From the NCBI RefSeq assembly GCF_000720325.1, contig NZ_JOJM01000072.1, positions 1 to 52,151 on the forward strand: DNA of 52,151 bases, given 5' to 3'. The notes beneath the pieces are model-generated. The model searched no databases and was not told where the DNA came from. It saw nothing but the letters and a program-made list of their open reading frames with translations. The position numbers and the translations under genes were made by a program. Shown piece by piece: positions 43,797 to 52,151 of the stretch (position 1 is its first letter; every line of letters starts with the position of its first letter). This DNA comes from Streptomyces sp. NRRL B-1347 (GTDB lineage: Bacteria > Actinomycetota > Actinomycetes > Streptomycetales > Streptomycetaceae).

Positions 43797-44883
43797 GATG
43801 ACGGCGGGCGAGGCCCTGTCGGTCTACCTGCAGGACCAGGCGACCGACTTCCTCCGCTCGCTGCGGCTGCACCGCGATTCCTCCACGGACGCACAGGGCG
43901 CCGAGGAGTCGCTCGCCGCGGCCCGCTCGCTGCGCCGCGCCGCGCGCCGCGTCGGCGCCACGCTGCACACCTTCCGCCCCCTCCTGGACCAGGAGTGGGC
44001 GGAGGGGCTCCGGCCGGAGCTGGCCTGGCTCTCGGGCACGCTCGCACGCGAGCACGCCTACGCGGCCCGCCTGGACCGCCTCTTGGGCGCCCTCCACCGC
44101 TTGTCGACTCCGGCGCCAGCTCTGCCCGTTCCTACTGTGGGCAATCGTCCCGCGGGGCGAGTGGGGGATCCCCTGCCCGAGCGAAGCCGAGAGCTTGGGG
44201 AGGGGTGGGCACAGCCCCCGGCGCCCCGCACCGGCGAAGCAAGGCCCGGCGCCAGGAAACCGGCGGGCCAGCTCGCCGTGGGCGCAGCCAAGGCCGCCGC
44301 CCTGCTGGAGCGGCAGCTGACCCTGGCCCGCACCCGGGCCCACTCCGCCGCCCTCCAGGCCTTCGGCTCCTCCCGCTTCCACGCCGTAGCCGACAACGTC
44401 GCCGTCATGGCCAGCGACGTCCCCCTGCGCCCCGCACCGGACGCGGACCTGAAACCCCTGGCAGCCGCGGCCGAGGCCCACCTCACCGAGGCCGTCGCCG
44501 CCCTGCCCCTGCTGCGCGCGGGCCACCCGTACAACGCCGAGGCCCTCGTCCACGGCCTGGCCGCCGACACGGCACCGGAGGCCCAGGACGCCCCCTGGCT
44601 CAAGGTCCGCTCCCTGCTGCGCCTGCACCGCTACGCCCAGGAGGTCCTGCTCGGCGCCGCCCCGCCGGACGCCCGGCTCACGGCGGCGGGCGCGGCCCTG
44701 GACCGGCACCGCGAGGCCGCCGACGCGGCATCGGCGGCCGCGGCCGCGGCCCGCACTCCGCGCATCGCCCCGGCCACCGCGTACGCGCTCGGCGTCCTGC
44801 ACGCCGACCAGCGCCACGAGGTGGAGGCGGCGAGGTTCGCGTTCCAGCAGGCGTGGCTGCGGGAGGCGGTCACGGCACCGTGA
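43777..44883 (+). CDS. CHAD domain protein
   Basis: A 368-residue helical protein with the conserved histidine/basic pattern of CHAD domains (for example [30 protein letters not shown], seen in [19 protein letters not shown]). CHAD domains bind polyphosphate, and the gene overlaps ppk, so a polyphosphate-associated role is likely. GTG at 43777 follows GGAGG at eight bases. An insertion of about 50 residues (about 112-165, low complexity) breaks the domain, and the DNA encoding it contains a 62-base dispersed repeat (44154-44215). The NUDIX gene follows 16 bases downstream, so three genes may share one transcript. Confidence 0.88.
   Translation: MAQQHHEMTAGEALSVYLQDQATDFLRSLRLHRDSSTDAQGAEESLAAARSLRRAARRVGATLHTFRPLLDQEWAEGLRPELAWLSGTLAREHAYAARLDRLLGALHRLSTPAPALPVPTVGNRPAGRVGDPLPERSRELGEGWAQPPAPRTGEARPGARKPAGQLAVGAAKAAALLERQLTLARTRAHSAALQAFGSSRFHAVADNVAVMASDVPLRPAPDADLKPLAAAAEAHLTEAVAALPLLRAGHPYNAEALVHGLAADTAPEAQDAPWLKVRSLLRLHRYAQEVLLGAAPPDARLTAAGAALDRHREAADAASAAAAAARTPRIAPATAYALGVLHADQRHEVEAARFAFQQAWLREAVTAP
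44154..44215 (+). repeat. 62-bp dispersed repeat, copy 2 (inside the CHAD gene)
   Basis: It matches 26062-26123 at 56 of 62 positions with no gap. Here it lies in the same strand sense as the gene and encodes part of [20 protein letters not shown]. Length not divisible by three, yet the frame stays open on both sides. Confidence 0.8.
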
Positions 44884-44899
44884 GCCGGAGGGCGGTCCG

Positions 44900-45328
44900 A
44901 TGACCGGAGCACCGGAGCCGATCAAGGCGGCGGGCTGCGTCCTGTGGCGCCGCTCCACCGCCCCGGACGGCCTGGTCCTCTGCGTGGTCCATCGGCCGAA
45001 GTACGACGACTGGAGCTGGCCGAAGGGCAAGATCAAGTCGGGCGAGACGCTCCTGGCCTGCGCCCTGCGCGAGGTCGAGGAGGAGACGGGCCAGCGCTGC
45101 GCGCCGGGCCCCCCGCTCCCCATGGCCCGCTACGTCGCGAACGGCCGCCCCAAAGAGGTCCACTACTGGGCCGCGGAAGCCCTCGGCGGCCACTTCACCC
45201 CCAGCCGCGAGGTCGACCGCGTCCGCTGGCTCGCCCCGCACGAGGCCCGGGTACGCCTCACCCAGCTCCGCGACCGCCAGCTCCTCGACGCCTGTCTGGC
45301 GACCCTGTACGCCCTCGGGACGCTCTGA
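44900..45328 (+). CDS. NUDIX hydrolase
   Basis: A 142-residue NUDIX hydrolase with an intact box: G-K-I-K-S-G-E, then T-L-L-A-C-A-L-R-E-V, then E-E-E-T-G (about residues 48-70). The N-terminus IKAAGCVLWRR and central YDDWSWPKGK resemble MutT1/Ap4A hydrolase-type members, and the position next to ppk and CHAD fits turnover of polyphosphate- or nucleotide-related pyrophosphates. ATG at 44900 is preceded by GGAGG. The family can also act on 8-oxo-dGTP; the substrate is not fixed by sequence. Confidence 0.9.
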   Translation: MTGAPEPIKAAGCVLWRRSTAPDGLVLCVVHRPKYDDWSWPKGKIKSGETLLACALREVEEETGQRCAPGPPLPMARYVANGRPKEVHYWAAEALGGHFTPSREVDRVRWLAPHEARVRLTQLRDRQLLDACLATLYALGTL

Positions 45329-45465
45329 TCCCGCCCCCACCTGCGGTCCCGCCTCCCACAAGGGGCGTGCACTACCCAGCGCGCGCTCACAAATGCGCGC
45401 CCAGCAAAGCTTTCACACGCCTGTCGACGTAATCAGCCCGTGACCTAACCACAAAGTCCGCGTAG

Positions 45466-45520
45466 GTTCACCGCTCGTTCACTTACGCCCATCGGCGGCT
45501 TCACCTGTTCTGCCTAATTT
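45466..45520 (+). promoter_or_regulatory. PHO box and promoter of the pstSCAB operon
   Basis: Two adjacent 11-base PhoP repeats, GTTCACCGCTC (45466-45476) and GTTCACTTACG (45477-45487), are followed by a spacer unit and a weaker CTTCACCTGTT (45499-45509) in the same register. TAATTT (45515-45520) is a candidate -10, giving a leader of about 140 bases to pstS. PhoP-P binding here would activate the operon under phosphate limitation. The remaining 45329-45465 part of the gap shows only short GC-rich dyads. Confidence 0.88.
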
Positions 45521-45668
45521 CGGCCTTACGCGGTGCGACGGCGCGATCGTCGAGAAAGCTCCGCCCCGCGTGCTCGAACCAGCGGCCGCCACGGCCACCC
45601 GAACCACTTCGCACGCCGCCACGAACAGGCCAGTCACGGCCGGCGGCTCCCGGAAGGAACTCCCGAAA

Positions 45669-46790
45669 GTGAAGCTTCAGCGCATGAACCGGCGGGCCCT
45701 CACCCTCGGTGCTCTCGCCGTCTCCGGCGCCCTGGCCCTCACGGCGTGCGGCTCGGACGACGACGGCAACAGCAACGGCGGCAAGAAGACCACCGCCAAC
45801 AGCAACATCGACTGCGAGGGCGCGAAGGGCCAGCTCATGGCCTCCGGCTCGTCCGCCCAGAAGGGCGCGATCGACGCCTGGGTCAAGCAGTACCGCGCGG
45901 CCTGCAAGGACGTGCAGCTGCAGTACAAGCCCGACGGCTCCGGCGCCGGCATCACCTCCTTCCTCCAGGGCCAGACCGCCTTCGCGGGCTCCGACTCGGC
46001 CCTGAAGCCGGAGGAGATCGAGAAGTCGAAGAAGGTCTGCAAGGACAGCCAGGCCATCGACCTGCCGATGGTCGGCGGCCCGATCGCGATCGGCTACAAC
46101 GTCCCGGGCGTCGACAGCCTCACCCTGGACGCCAAGACCGTCGCCGACATCTTCAACGACAAGATCAAGACCTGGGACGACAAGGCGATCCAGAAGCTCA
46201 ACCCGGACGCCAAGCTCCCCAGCACCAAGATCCAGGCCTTCCACCGCTCCGACGAGTCCGGCACCACGGACAACTTCACCAAGTACCTGAAGGGCGCCGC
46301 GCCCGCCGCCTGGCCGCACGAGCCGGCCAAGATCTGGGCGGCCAAGGGCGGCCAGTCCGCGAGCGGCTCCTCCGGCGTCGCCCAGCAGGTGAAGCAGACC
46401 GAGGGCGCCATCTCCTACATGGAGCTGTCGTACGCCAAGGAAGGCATCAAGACCGTCGACATCAAGACGGACGCCAAGGAGCCGGTCAAGGCCACCGTCG
46501 ACAACGCCTCCAAGGCCATCTCCGAGGCCAAGGTCGTCGGCAAGGGCAAGGACATGGCCATGGAGCTGAACTACAAGCCCAAGGCCGAGGGCGCGTACCC
46601 GATCATCCTGGTCACGTACGAGATCGTCTGCGAGAAGAACAACAACAAGGACACCCTCGCCACGACGAAGTCCTTCCTGAACTACATCGCCAGCGAGGAC
46701 GGCCAGTCCGTGCTCAAGGACGAGTCCTACGCGCCGATGCCGGCCGAGATCATCACCAAGGTCCGCGAGACCGTCAAGGCCCTGAGCTGA
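45669..46790 (+). CDS. pstS: Phosphate ABC transporter substrate-binding lipoprotein
   Basis: A 373-residue lipoprotein: n-region MNRRALT, hydrophobic core and lipobox LTAC with the lipid-modified cysteine C27. The mature part is a type II binding protein with the phosphate-binding segments ASGSSAQKGAID, SDSALK, and DESGTTDNF. It binds phosphate outside the membrane for PstCAB. GTG at 45669 follows AAGGA at eleven bases and matches the usual start. The PHO box lies 160-200 bases upstream. A short hairpin after the stop probably sets the level of the downstream genes. Confidence 0.96.
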   Translation: MKLQRMNRRALTLGALAVSGALALTACGSDDDGNSNGGKKTTANSNIDCEGAKGQLMASGSSAQKGAIDAWVKQYRAACKDVQLQYKPDGSGAGITSFLQGQTAFAGSDSALKPEEIEKSKKVCKDSQAIDLPMVGGPIAIGYNVPGVDSLTLDAKTVADIFNDKIKTWDDKAIQKLNPDAKLPSTKIQAFHRSDESGTTDNFTKYLKGAAPAAWPHEPAKIWAAKGGQSASGSSGVAQQVKQTEGAISYMELSYAKEGIKTVDIKTDAKEPVKATVDNASKAISEAKVVGKGKDMAMELNYKPKAEGAYPIILVTYEIVCEKNNNKDTLATTKSFLNYIASEDGQSVLKDESYAPMPAEIITKVRETVKALS

Positions 46791-46800
46791 ACCTGAGCGC

Positions 46801-46821
46801 GGCCCGCCTCCCCGGCGGGCC
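46801..46821 (+). terminator. Intercistronic hairpin after pstS
   Basis: GGCCCGCC, a 5-base loop and GGCGGGCC form a strong stem ten bases after the pstS stop. In binding-protein operons such a stem usually stabilises or partially terminates the message, giving more binding protein than permease. Confidence 0.6.
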
Positions 46822-46895
46822 GCGCCGTCCGGTGCACCGCCGCCTGGAGCCGCCCGCGCCCACCGCACGGCCGGCTCCGCAGACCGGAGAACCCC

Positions 46896-47921
46896 ATGGA
46901 CATACCCACCGACACTCCTCCCCCGCCCTCGACCGTCGAGGACGCCAAGCCCACCACCACCGAGCAGAAGCGCGCCGCACGCGGCGCCACCCGCCCCGGT
47001 GACCGGATCTTCCTCGCGCTCTCCCGGGGCTCCGGCATCACGCTGCTGCTGATCATGGCCGCCGTCGCGGCCTTCCTCGCCTACCGCGCGTCCATCGCGC
47101 TCGCGGACAACGAGGGCAGCTTCCTCACCACCTTCGAGTGGGACCCCGCGGGCGCCCTGCACGACGGCAAGCCCTACTTCGGCATCGCCGTCCTGGTCTT
47201 CGGCACCATCGTGAGCTCGATCATCGCGCTCGTGATCGCCGTGCCCGTGGCCATCGGCATCGCGCTGTTCATCTCGCACTACGCGCCGCGCAGGCTCGCC
47301 TCCCCCATCGCCTTCGTGATCGACCTCCTGGCCGCCGTGCCGTCGATCGTGTACGGCCTGTGGGGCGCCCTCGTGGTCGCCCCGAAGCTCACCGGCCTCT
47401 ACAGCTGGCTCGACGACTACTTCGGCTGGACCGGCATCTTCGAGTACGAGGGCGGCGCCCCGCGCTCGCTGATGACCGTCGGCATCCTGCTCGCGATCAT
47501 GATCCTGCCGATCATCACCAACGTGAGCCGCGAGGTCTTCCTCCAGGTCCCGAAGATGCACGAGGAGGCCGCGCTCGCCCTCGGCGCCACGCGCTGGGAG
47601 GTCATCCGCATGTCGGTGCTCCCCTTCGGCCGCTCGGGCATCATCTCCGCCTCGATGCTGGGCCTCGGCCGCGCGCTCGGCGAGACGATCGCCGTGGCCA
47701 CCGTGCTCTCCCCGACCTTCGTGATCCAGGCCTCCGTGCTCGACTACGGCGGCGGCACGTTCGCGCAGAACATCGCCAGCAAGTTCAGTGAGGCCAGCGA
47801 GTACGGCCGGGACGCCCTCATCGCCTCCGGTCTCGTCCTCTTCGTTCTCACTCTTCTTGTCAACGGCGCGGCCCGGATGATCATCGCCCGCCGCAAGGAG
47901 TACTCGGGGGCCAACGCATGA
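46896..47921 (+). CDS. pstC: Phosphate ABC transporter permease PstC
   Basis: A 341-residue permease with a basic/Pro-rich cytosolic N-terminus (1-40), about six helices (first at about 47-67, ITLLLIMAAVAAFLAYRA) and the EAA-like loop HEEAALALGATRWEVIRMSVLP (seen as EEAALALGATRWEV) that contacts PstB. ATG at 46896 follows CGGAGAA. Its stop overlaps pstA by four bases. It forms the channel with PstA. Confidence 0.95.
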   Translation: MDIPTDTPPPPSTVEDAKPTTTEQKRAARGATRPGDRIFLALSRGSGITLLLIMAAVAAFLAYRASIALADNEGSFLTTFEWDPAGALHDGKPYFGIAVLVFGTIVSSIIALVIAVPVAIGIALFISHYAPRRLASPIAFVIDLLAAVPSIVYGLWGALVVAPKLTGLYSWLDDYFGWTGIFEYEGGAPRSLMTVGILLAIMILPIITNVSREVFLQVPKMHEEAALALGATRWEVIRMSVLPFGRSGIISASMLGLGRALGETIAVATVLSPTFVIQASVLDYGGGTFAQNIASKFSEASEYGRDALIASGLVLFVLTLLVNGAARMIIARRKEYSGANA

Positions 47922-48973
47922 GCACCACCACCGTCAAGCCCGCGCCCGCCGGCCTGAAGGCCGCGCGCCTGCCCCGCTGGACGCCCTACGTCGTCGCGGC
48001 CGGCTCGCTCGCCGTCGCCAGCGCCGTCGGCCTCGCGGCGGACCTGAGCTCCCGCATCCAGTGGGGCCTGATCGCGGCCCTGCTGTTCGTCGGCGTCTCC
48101 TACGCCCTCGCGGCCCGCGTGGAAGGCCCCCGCCAGGCCAGGGACCGCCTCGCCACCTCGGTGGTGTGGGTGATGTTCCTGCTGGCCGTGATCCCGCTGG
48201 CCTCGCTGATCTACGAGACCGTCAAGCGCGGTGCGAAGGTCCTCGACGGCTACTTCCTCAGCCACTCCATGGGCGTCGTCGCCGACGACGAGACCGGCGG
48301 CGGCATCTACCACGCGATCATCGGCACCCTGGAGCAGGTCGGACTCGCCTGCCTGATCGCCGTGCCGATCGGTCTGCTCACCGCGATCTACCTCGTCGAG
48401 TACGGACGCGGCAAGCTCGCCAAGGCGGTCACCTTCTTCGTCGACGTGATGACGGGCATCCCGTCCATCGTCGCGGGTCTGTTCGTCCTCAGCTTCTGGA
48501 TCCTGATCCTGGGCTTCGACTTCTCCGGCTGGGCCGGCGCCATGGCGCTTTCGATCCTGATGATGCCGGTGGTCGTGCGCTCCACCGAGGAGATGCTGAA
48601 GCTCGTCCCGAACGAGCTGCGCGAGGCATCGCTCGCCCTCGGCGTACCGAAGTGGCGCACCATCCTGAAGGTGGTCCTGCCGACCGCGATCGGCGGCATC
48701 ACGACCGGCGTCATGCTGGCGGTGGCCCGCATCGCGGGCGAGACGGCCCCGGTGCTGCTGCTCGTGTGGACGAACCCCTTCATCAACACGAACCCGTTCG
48801 ACGGCCCCCAGGGCTCCCTGCCGCTGTACATCTACCAGCAGTACGCGTCCGGCACGAACGCCGGATACGACCGCGCCTGGGCGGCGGCCCTCACCCTGAT
48901 CGCCTTCATCATGATCCTCAACCTCGTGGCCCGCGGCATCGCCCGCTGGAAGGCCCCGAAGACCGGTCGCTGA
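47918..48973 (+). CDS. pstA: Phosphate ABC transporter permease PstA
   Basis: A 351-residue permease with about eight hydrophobic segments, two extra at the N-terminus, and the EAA loop [18 protein letters not shown] (about 228-245). It pairs with PstC. The ATG at 47918 overlaps the pstC stop (ATGA), ensuring coupled synthesis. Length matches other Streptomyces PstA. Confidence 0.95.
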   Translation: MSTTTVKPAPAGLKAARLPRWTPYVVAAGSLAVASAVGLAADLSSRIQWGLIAALLFVGVSYALAARVEGPRQARDRLATSVVWVMFLLAVIPLASLIYETVKRGAKVLDGYFLSHSMGVVADDETGGGIYHAIIGTLEQVGLACLIAVPIGLLTAIYLVEYGRGKLAKAVTFFVDVMTGIPSIVAGLFVLSFWILILGFDFSGWAGAMALSILMMPVVVRSTEEMLKLVPNELREASLALGVPKWRTILKVVLPTAIGGITTGVMLAVARIAGETAPVLLLVWTNPFINTNPFDGPQGSLPLYIYQQYASGTNAGYDRAWAAALTLIAFIMILNLVARGIARWKAPKTGR

Positions 48974-49046
48974 GGCGACTTCATTCGGCTCCGCCGAGTG
49001 GGGCCGTACGCGACCAACAGCAGACTTCTCGAAAGCAGTGATCCCC

Positions 49047-49823
49047 ATGGCCAAGCGAATCGACGTCTCGGGCCTGAACGCCTTCTACGGCTCGCACAAG
49101 GCAATCGAAGACATCTCCATGACGGTCGAGCCCCGCTCGGTGACGGCCTTCATCGGCCCCTCCGGCTGCGGCAAGTCCACGTTCCTGCGCACCCTGAACC
49201 GCATGCACGAGGTCACGCCCGGCGGCCGCGTCGAGGGCAAGGTGCTCCTCGACGGCGACGACCTGTACGGCTCCGGTGTCGACCCGGTGAACGTGCGCCG
49301 CACCATCGGCATGGTCTTCCAGCGCCCGAACCCCTTCCCCACGATGTCGATCTACGACAACGTGGCCGCGGGCCTGAAGCTCAACGGCTCGTACAAGAAG
49401 TCCGAGCTGAGCGACATCGTCGAGAAGTCGCTGCAGGGCGCCAACCTCTGGAACGAGGTCAAGGACCGCCTCAACAAGCCCGGCTCCGGCCTCTCCGGCG
49501 GCCAGCAGCAGCGCCTGTGCATCGCACGGGCGATCGCCGTGGAGCCGCAGGTGCTCCTCATGGACGAGCCCTGCTCCGCCCTCGACCCGATCTCCACCCT
49601 CGCCATCGAGGACCTGATCGGCGAGCTGAAGGAGCGCTTCACGATCGTCATCGTGACGCACAACATGCAGCAGGCGGCCCGCGTCTCGGACCGTACGGCG
49701 TTCTTCAACCTCGCGGCGGTCGGGCAGCCCGGCAAGCTCGTCGAGATCGACGACACCGAGCGCATCTTCTCCAACCCGTCCGTCCAGGCCACCGAGGACT
49801 ACATCTCCGGCCGCTTCGGCTGA
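49047..49823 (+). CDS. pstB: Phosphate ABC transporter ATPase PstB
   Basis: A 258-residue ATPase with Walker [10 protein letters not shown] (about 36-44), Q-loop VFQRPNPFP, signature LSGGQQQRL (about 151-159), Walker [13 protein letters not shown] and switch His in VTHNM. The C-terminal [17 protein letters not shown] is PstB-specific. The start [10 protein letters not shown] at 49047 was preferred to a GTG nine bases upstream. It energises PstCA. The gene ends before paired terminators. Confidence 0.96.
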   Translation: MAKRIDVSGLNAFYGSHKAIEDISMTVEPRSVTAFIGPSGCGKSTFLRTLNRMHEVTPGGRVEGKVLLDGDDLYGSGVDPVNVRRTIGMVFQRPNPFPTMSIYDNVAAGLKLNGSYKKSELSDIVEKSLQGANLWNEVKDRLNKPGSGLSGGQQQRLCIARAIAVEPQVLLMDEPCSALDPISTLAIEDLIGELKERFTIVIVTHNMQQAARVSDRTAFFNLAAVGQPGKLVEIDDTERIFSNPSVQATEDYISGRFG

Positions 49824-49836
49824 GCCGCCCCCGACT

Positions 49837-49910
49837 CCCCGCGGTGCTGCATGGCGGTGCCACCGCGGGGAACGCAAAAGGGCCCGCCCCCGGCTCCCGG
49901 GGGCGGGCCC
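49837..49910. terminator. Tandem bidirectional terminators between pstB and pit
   Basis: Hairpin 1: CCCCGCGGTG (49837-49846) / CACCGCGGGG (49861-49870). Hairpin 2: GGGCCCGCCCCCGG (49880-49893) / CCGGGGGCGGGCCC (49897-49910), perfect 14-base arms, 3-base loop. They separate the convergent pst and pit operons; AACGCAAAA lies between them. Confidence 0.85.
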
Positions 49911-49931
49911 GCGTGCGTGCGGCTGCCGGAG

Positions 49932-50930
49932 TTACAGGAACGCCAGATTCACGATCCAGAAGCTGACCGCGGCGACGATCGCGGCCGCGGGCATGGTGAT
50001 GAACCAGCCGAGAATGATGTTCTTGGCGACCCCCCACCGCACGGCGTTGACCCGCTTCGTGGCGCCCACACCCATGATCGCCGAGGTGATCACATGCGTC
50101 GTGGAGATCGGCGCGTGGAACATGAAGGCGGTGGTGAACATGATCCCCGCGCCCGTGGTCTCCGCCGCGAACCCCTGCGGCGGGTCGAGCTCGATGATCT
50201 TCCGGCCGAGCGTCCGCATGATCCGCCAGCCACCGGCGTACGTACCGAGCGACAGCATCACCGCGCAGGAGATCTTCACCCAGACCGGGATCGGGTCGCC
50301 CGGGTTCTCGACGTCGGCGATGACGAGGGCCATCACCACGATGCCCATGGTCTTCTGCGCGTCCTGCAGGCCGTGCCCGAGCGCCATGCCGGCGGCCGAC
50401 ACGGTCTGGGCGATCCGGAAGCCCCGCTTGGCCTTGTGCGGGTTGGCCTTCCGGAACATCCACATGATCGCGCACATCACGAGGTAGCCGACCACGAGCC
50501 CGACGAGCGGCGAGAGGAACATCGGGATGACGATCTTCTCGATGACACCCGACCAGATGACCCCGATGCCACCGGCGAGCGCGGCACCCACGAGACCGCC
50601 GAAGAGCGCGTGCGACGAGGACGAGGGCAGGCCGAAGTACCAGGTGACGAGGTTCCAGACGATCGCGCCGACCAGACCGGCGAAGAGGATCCACATCCCC
50701 TTGGTGCCGTGCGGCGTCTCGATCAGCCCTTCGCTGACCGTCTTGGCGATGCCGCTGCCGAGGAAGGCACCGGCCAGGTTCATCACCGCGGCCATGGCGA
50801 GCGCCGCGCGGGGCGTCAGCGCACGCGTGGAGACGGAGGTGGCGATGGCGTTCGCGGAGTCGTGAAAGCCGTTCGTGTACGTGAAACCGAGCGCGACACC
50901 GATGGTCACGACCAGAGCGAAGGTGTCCAT
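49932..50930 (-). CDS. pit: Low-affinity inorganic phosphate transporter (PiT family)
   Basis: A 332-residue membrane protein with about nine to ten helices and the two PiT signature halves GFHDSANAIATSVSTR at the N-terminus and HVITSAIMGVGATKRVNAVRWGVA near the C-terminus (shown in part by ITSAIMGVGA). It imports phosphate by proton symport as a metal-phosphate complex. ATG at 50930 lies 8 bases after the DUF47 gene, so they form an operon. It converges on pstB. Bacteria often use Pit when phosphate is plentiful and Pst when it is scarce. Confidence 0.94.
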   Translation of the reverse strand: MDTFALVVTIGVALGFTYTNGFHDSANAIATSVSTRALTPRAALAMAAVMNLAGAFLGSGIAKTVSEGLIETPHGTKGMWILFAGLVGAIVWNLVTWYFGLPSSSSHALFGGLVGAALAGGIGVIWSGVIEKIVIPMFLSPLVGLVVGYLVMCAIMWMFRKANPHKAKRGFRIAQTVSAAGMALGHGLQDAQKTMGIVVMALVIADVENPGDPIPVWVKISCAVMLSLGTYAGGWRIMRTLGRKIIELDPPQGFAAETTGAGIMFTTAFMFHAPISTTHVITSAIMGVGATKRVNAVRWGVAKNIILGWFITMPAAAIVAAVSFWIVNLAFL

Positions 50931-50938
50931 GAAGTGAC

Positions 50939-51559
50939 TCAGGACTCCTTGACCGCGATGGTCTCCACGGTGTTCGCCACGTGCTCGAACGCGTCGGCGG
51001 CCTCTTCGAGGACGTCCACGATCTGCTTGAGCTTCAGGACCTCGATGGCGTCGTACTTGCCGTTGAAGAGGTGGGCGAGCAGCTTGCGGTGGATCTGGTC
51101 GGCCTGGTTCTCCAGGCGGTTGACCTCGATCCAGTATTCGGTGAGGTTGTCCATGGTGCGCAGGTGCGGCATGGCCTCGGCCGTGAGCTCGGCGGCCCGG
51201 GCGAGGACCTCGATCTGCTGCTCGACGCCCTTCGGGAGCTCCTCGACCTGGTACAGAACGACCAGGTCGACGGCCTCCTCCATGAAGTCCATGATGTCGT
51301 CGAGCGAGGACGCGAGGGAGTAGATGTCCTCGCGGTCGAACGGCGTGATGAACGAGGAGTTCAGCTGGTGGAAGATCGCATGCGTCGCGTCGTCCCCCGC
51401 GTGTTCCGCGGCCCGCATACGCTCTGCGATCTCGGCTCGGGCCGAGGCGTCGGCCCCGAGCAGTTCCATCAGGAGCTTCGAGCCAGTGACGATGTTGTCC
51501 GCGGATGCGGCGAACATGTCGTAGAAGCTCGTCTCCCTGGGGGTCAGACGAAATCGCAC
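50939..51559 (-). CDS. DUF47/PhoU-like protein partner of the Pit transporter
   Basis: A 206-residue all-helical protein of the DUF47 (PF01865) family, related to PhoU. Metal-binding-like motifs are EHAGDDATH and DREDIYSLASSLDDIMDFME (in part DDIMDFMEEA). Members are encoded next to pit genes and are thought to regulate the transporter. GTG at 51559 with GAGGA upstream gives the usual VRFRLTPRE start. A promoter TTAGCC-18-TAGCAT lies about 40-70 bases upstream. No PHO box was seen. Confidence 0.92.
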   Translation of the reverse strand: MRFRLTPRETSFYDMFAASADNIVTGSKLLMELLGADASARAEIAERMRAAEHAGDDATHAIFHQLNSSFITPFDREDIYSLASSLDDIMDFMEEAVDLVVLYQVEELPKGVEQQIEVLARAAELTAEAMPHLRTMDNLTEYWIEVNRLENQADQIHRKLLAHLFNGKYDAIEVLKLKQIVDVLEEAADAFEHVANTVETIAVKES

Positions 51560-51596
51560 GTGGGGTCCTCGGGGTGCTTTGGATGCGGTCAGGCTG

Positions 51597-51626
51597 ATGC
51601 TAGGCGCATCATCTGGCCACGGCTAA
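51597..51626 (-). promoter_or_regulatory. Promoter of the DUF47-pit operon
   Basis: On the minus strand: -35 TTAGCC (51626-51621), 18-base spacer, -10 TAGCAT (51602-51597), giving a leader of about 31 bases to the GTG at 51559. Confidence 0.5.
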
Positions 51627-51694
51627 CCGGCCATACCCCAGTGTCGCCCATCAGGCACAGTGATCAGCACACCACCCGAGAAATCCAGTACCAT

Positions 51695-51711
51695 ATACCC
51701 ACTAGGGGTAT
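51695..51711 (+). promoter_or_regulatory. CsoR operator of csoR
   Basis: ATACCCACTAGGGGTAT is an inverted repeat ATACCC-N5-GGGTAT, the known CsoR-type operator pattern, sixteen bases before the csoR start. A -10 TACCAT (51689-51694) abuts it, so apo-CsoR would block transcription and copper would relieve it. Confidence 0.85.
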
Positions 51712-51726
51712 GCACAGGAGGACGCG

Positions 51727-52095
51727 ATGACGACCACAGAGGCGGCCGCGGCGGCCACGGGCACCGAAGCGCCCTCCGGCTCGGAGCAGACGGCGGACCA
51801 CGCGGGGCACCAGACGCACGGGTACCACAAGCAGAAGGACGAACACCTCAAGCGGCTGCGCCGCATCGAGGGCCAGATCCGCGGCCTGCAGCGCATGGTC
51901 GAGGAGGACGTCTACTGCATCGACATACTCACCCAGGTCTCGGCCGGCACGAAGGCGCTGCAGTCCTTCGCCCTGCAGCTCCTGGAGGAGCACCTGCGGC
52001 ACTGCGTCGCGGACGCGGCGGTCAAGGGCGGCGACGAGATCGACGCGAAGGTCGAGGAGGCCACGAAGGCCATCGGCCGCATGCTCCGCACCTGA
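51727..52095 (+). CDS. csoR: Copper-sensing repressor CsoR
   Basis: A 122-residue repressor of the DUF156/CsoR family. After a variable N-terminus (1-35) come three helices with Cu(I) ligands C64 (in VYCIDILTQ), H89 and C93 (EEHLRHC). The spacing of 25 and 4 residues equals that of S. lividans CsoR. Cu(I) binding releases it from DNA. ATG at 51727 follows AGGAGG and the operator. No copper-export gene lies in the window; it would be next to the right. Confidence 0.94.
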   Translation: MTTTEAAAAATGTEAPSGSEQTADHAGHQTHGYHKQKDEHLKRLRRIEGQIRGLQRMVEEDVYCIDILTQVSAGTKALQSFALQLLEEHLRHCVADAAVKGGDEIDAKVEEATKAIGRMLRT

Positions 52096-52151
52096 CGCCT
52101 GCGGCGCGCCGAACAGCGGGCCCCGGCTGCAGCAGGCCCCTTCTCCCACCC

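Overview
The window is high-GC DNA with near-saturated G/C at third codon positions and many GTG starts. It carries signature actinomycete genes: mycothiol synthase, a GlnR-type regulator, an RsiG-like anti-sigma factor, a Nur-type Fur regulator, and polyphosphate kinase next to pstSCAB. I read it as a Streptomyces chromosome. From about 17.5 kb to the right end, the gene order follows (in descending order) the S. coelicolor region I remember as nur - cysA - glnR - mshD - ppk - pstSCAB - pit - csoR. That comparison is from memory, not from an alignment. About 0-17.4 kb looks more variable and is rich in regulators.

Layout. 0-5.9 kb: a MocR-type regulator, a secreted FG-GAP repeat protein, and an operon on the minus strand of a DUF4097 protein plus a DrrA/DrrB-like ABC exporter. 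6.3-9.2 kb: a LysR regulator divergent from a diaminopropionate ammonia-lyase-like enzyme, and an SRPBCC protein. 9.4-12.1 kb: a HelD-like RNA-polymerase helicase divergent from a TetR regulator across a shared palindrome. 12.2-17.2 kb: a family of paralogous GntR-type proteins (two complete, one apparently truncated) with a phosphotransferase, a HAD hydrolase, a small membrane protein and repeated AGTTG/CAACT operators.

17.5-27.6 kb: housekeeping genes (asparaginase, rsiG, dtd, ygfZ, nur, nitrobindin-like, DUF3099, DUF1416, sulfurtransferase, DUF2993, MoaD/ThiS-like, alpha/beta hydrolase), plus a 26-residue cysteine-containing leader peptide and a 33-residue membrane protein. 27.8-29.7 kb: glnR and a LacI regulator. 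29.8-31.5 kb: a small insert that looks accessory, with a ribbon-helix-helix regulator, a helically phased operator array, a hypothetical protein and a small membrane protein. 31.6-38.1 kb: an HtrA-like protease, a two-component system, an ABC-F ATPase behind TetR-type operators, and a second DUF2993 protein.

38.1-52.1 kb: a phosphate and redox block. It has a secreted 5'-nucleotidase, mshD, ppk, a CHAD protein, a NUDIX hydrolase, pstSCAB behind a clear PHO box, a low-affinity phosphate transporter with its DUF47 partner, and the copper sensor csoR with its operator. These genes release phosphate from nucleotides, import it at high or low affinity, and store it as polyphosphate.

There are no rRNA or tRNA genes, no CRISPR array and no transposase gene. 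The most novel-looking material is the GntR duplication module, the phased operator array at 30.4 kb, the operator repeats in front of DUF4097, and a 62-bp repeat carried in frame inside two unrelated genes.
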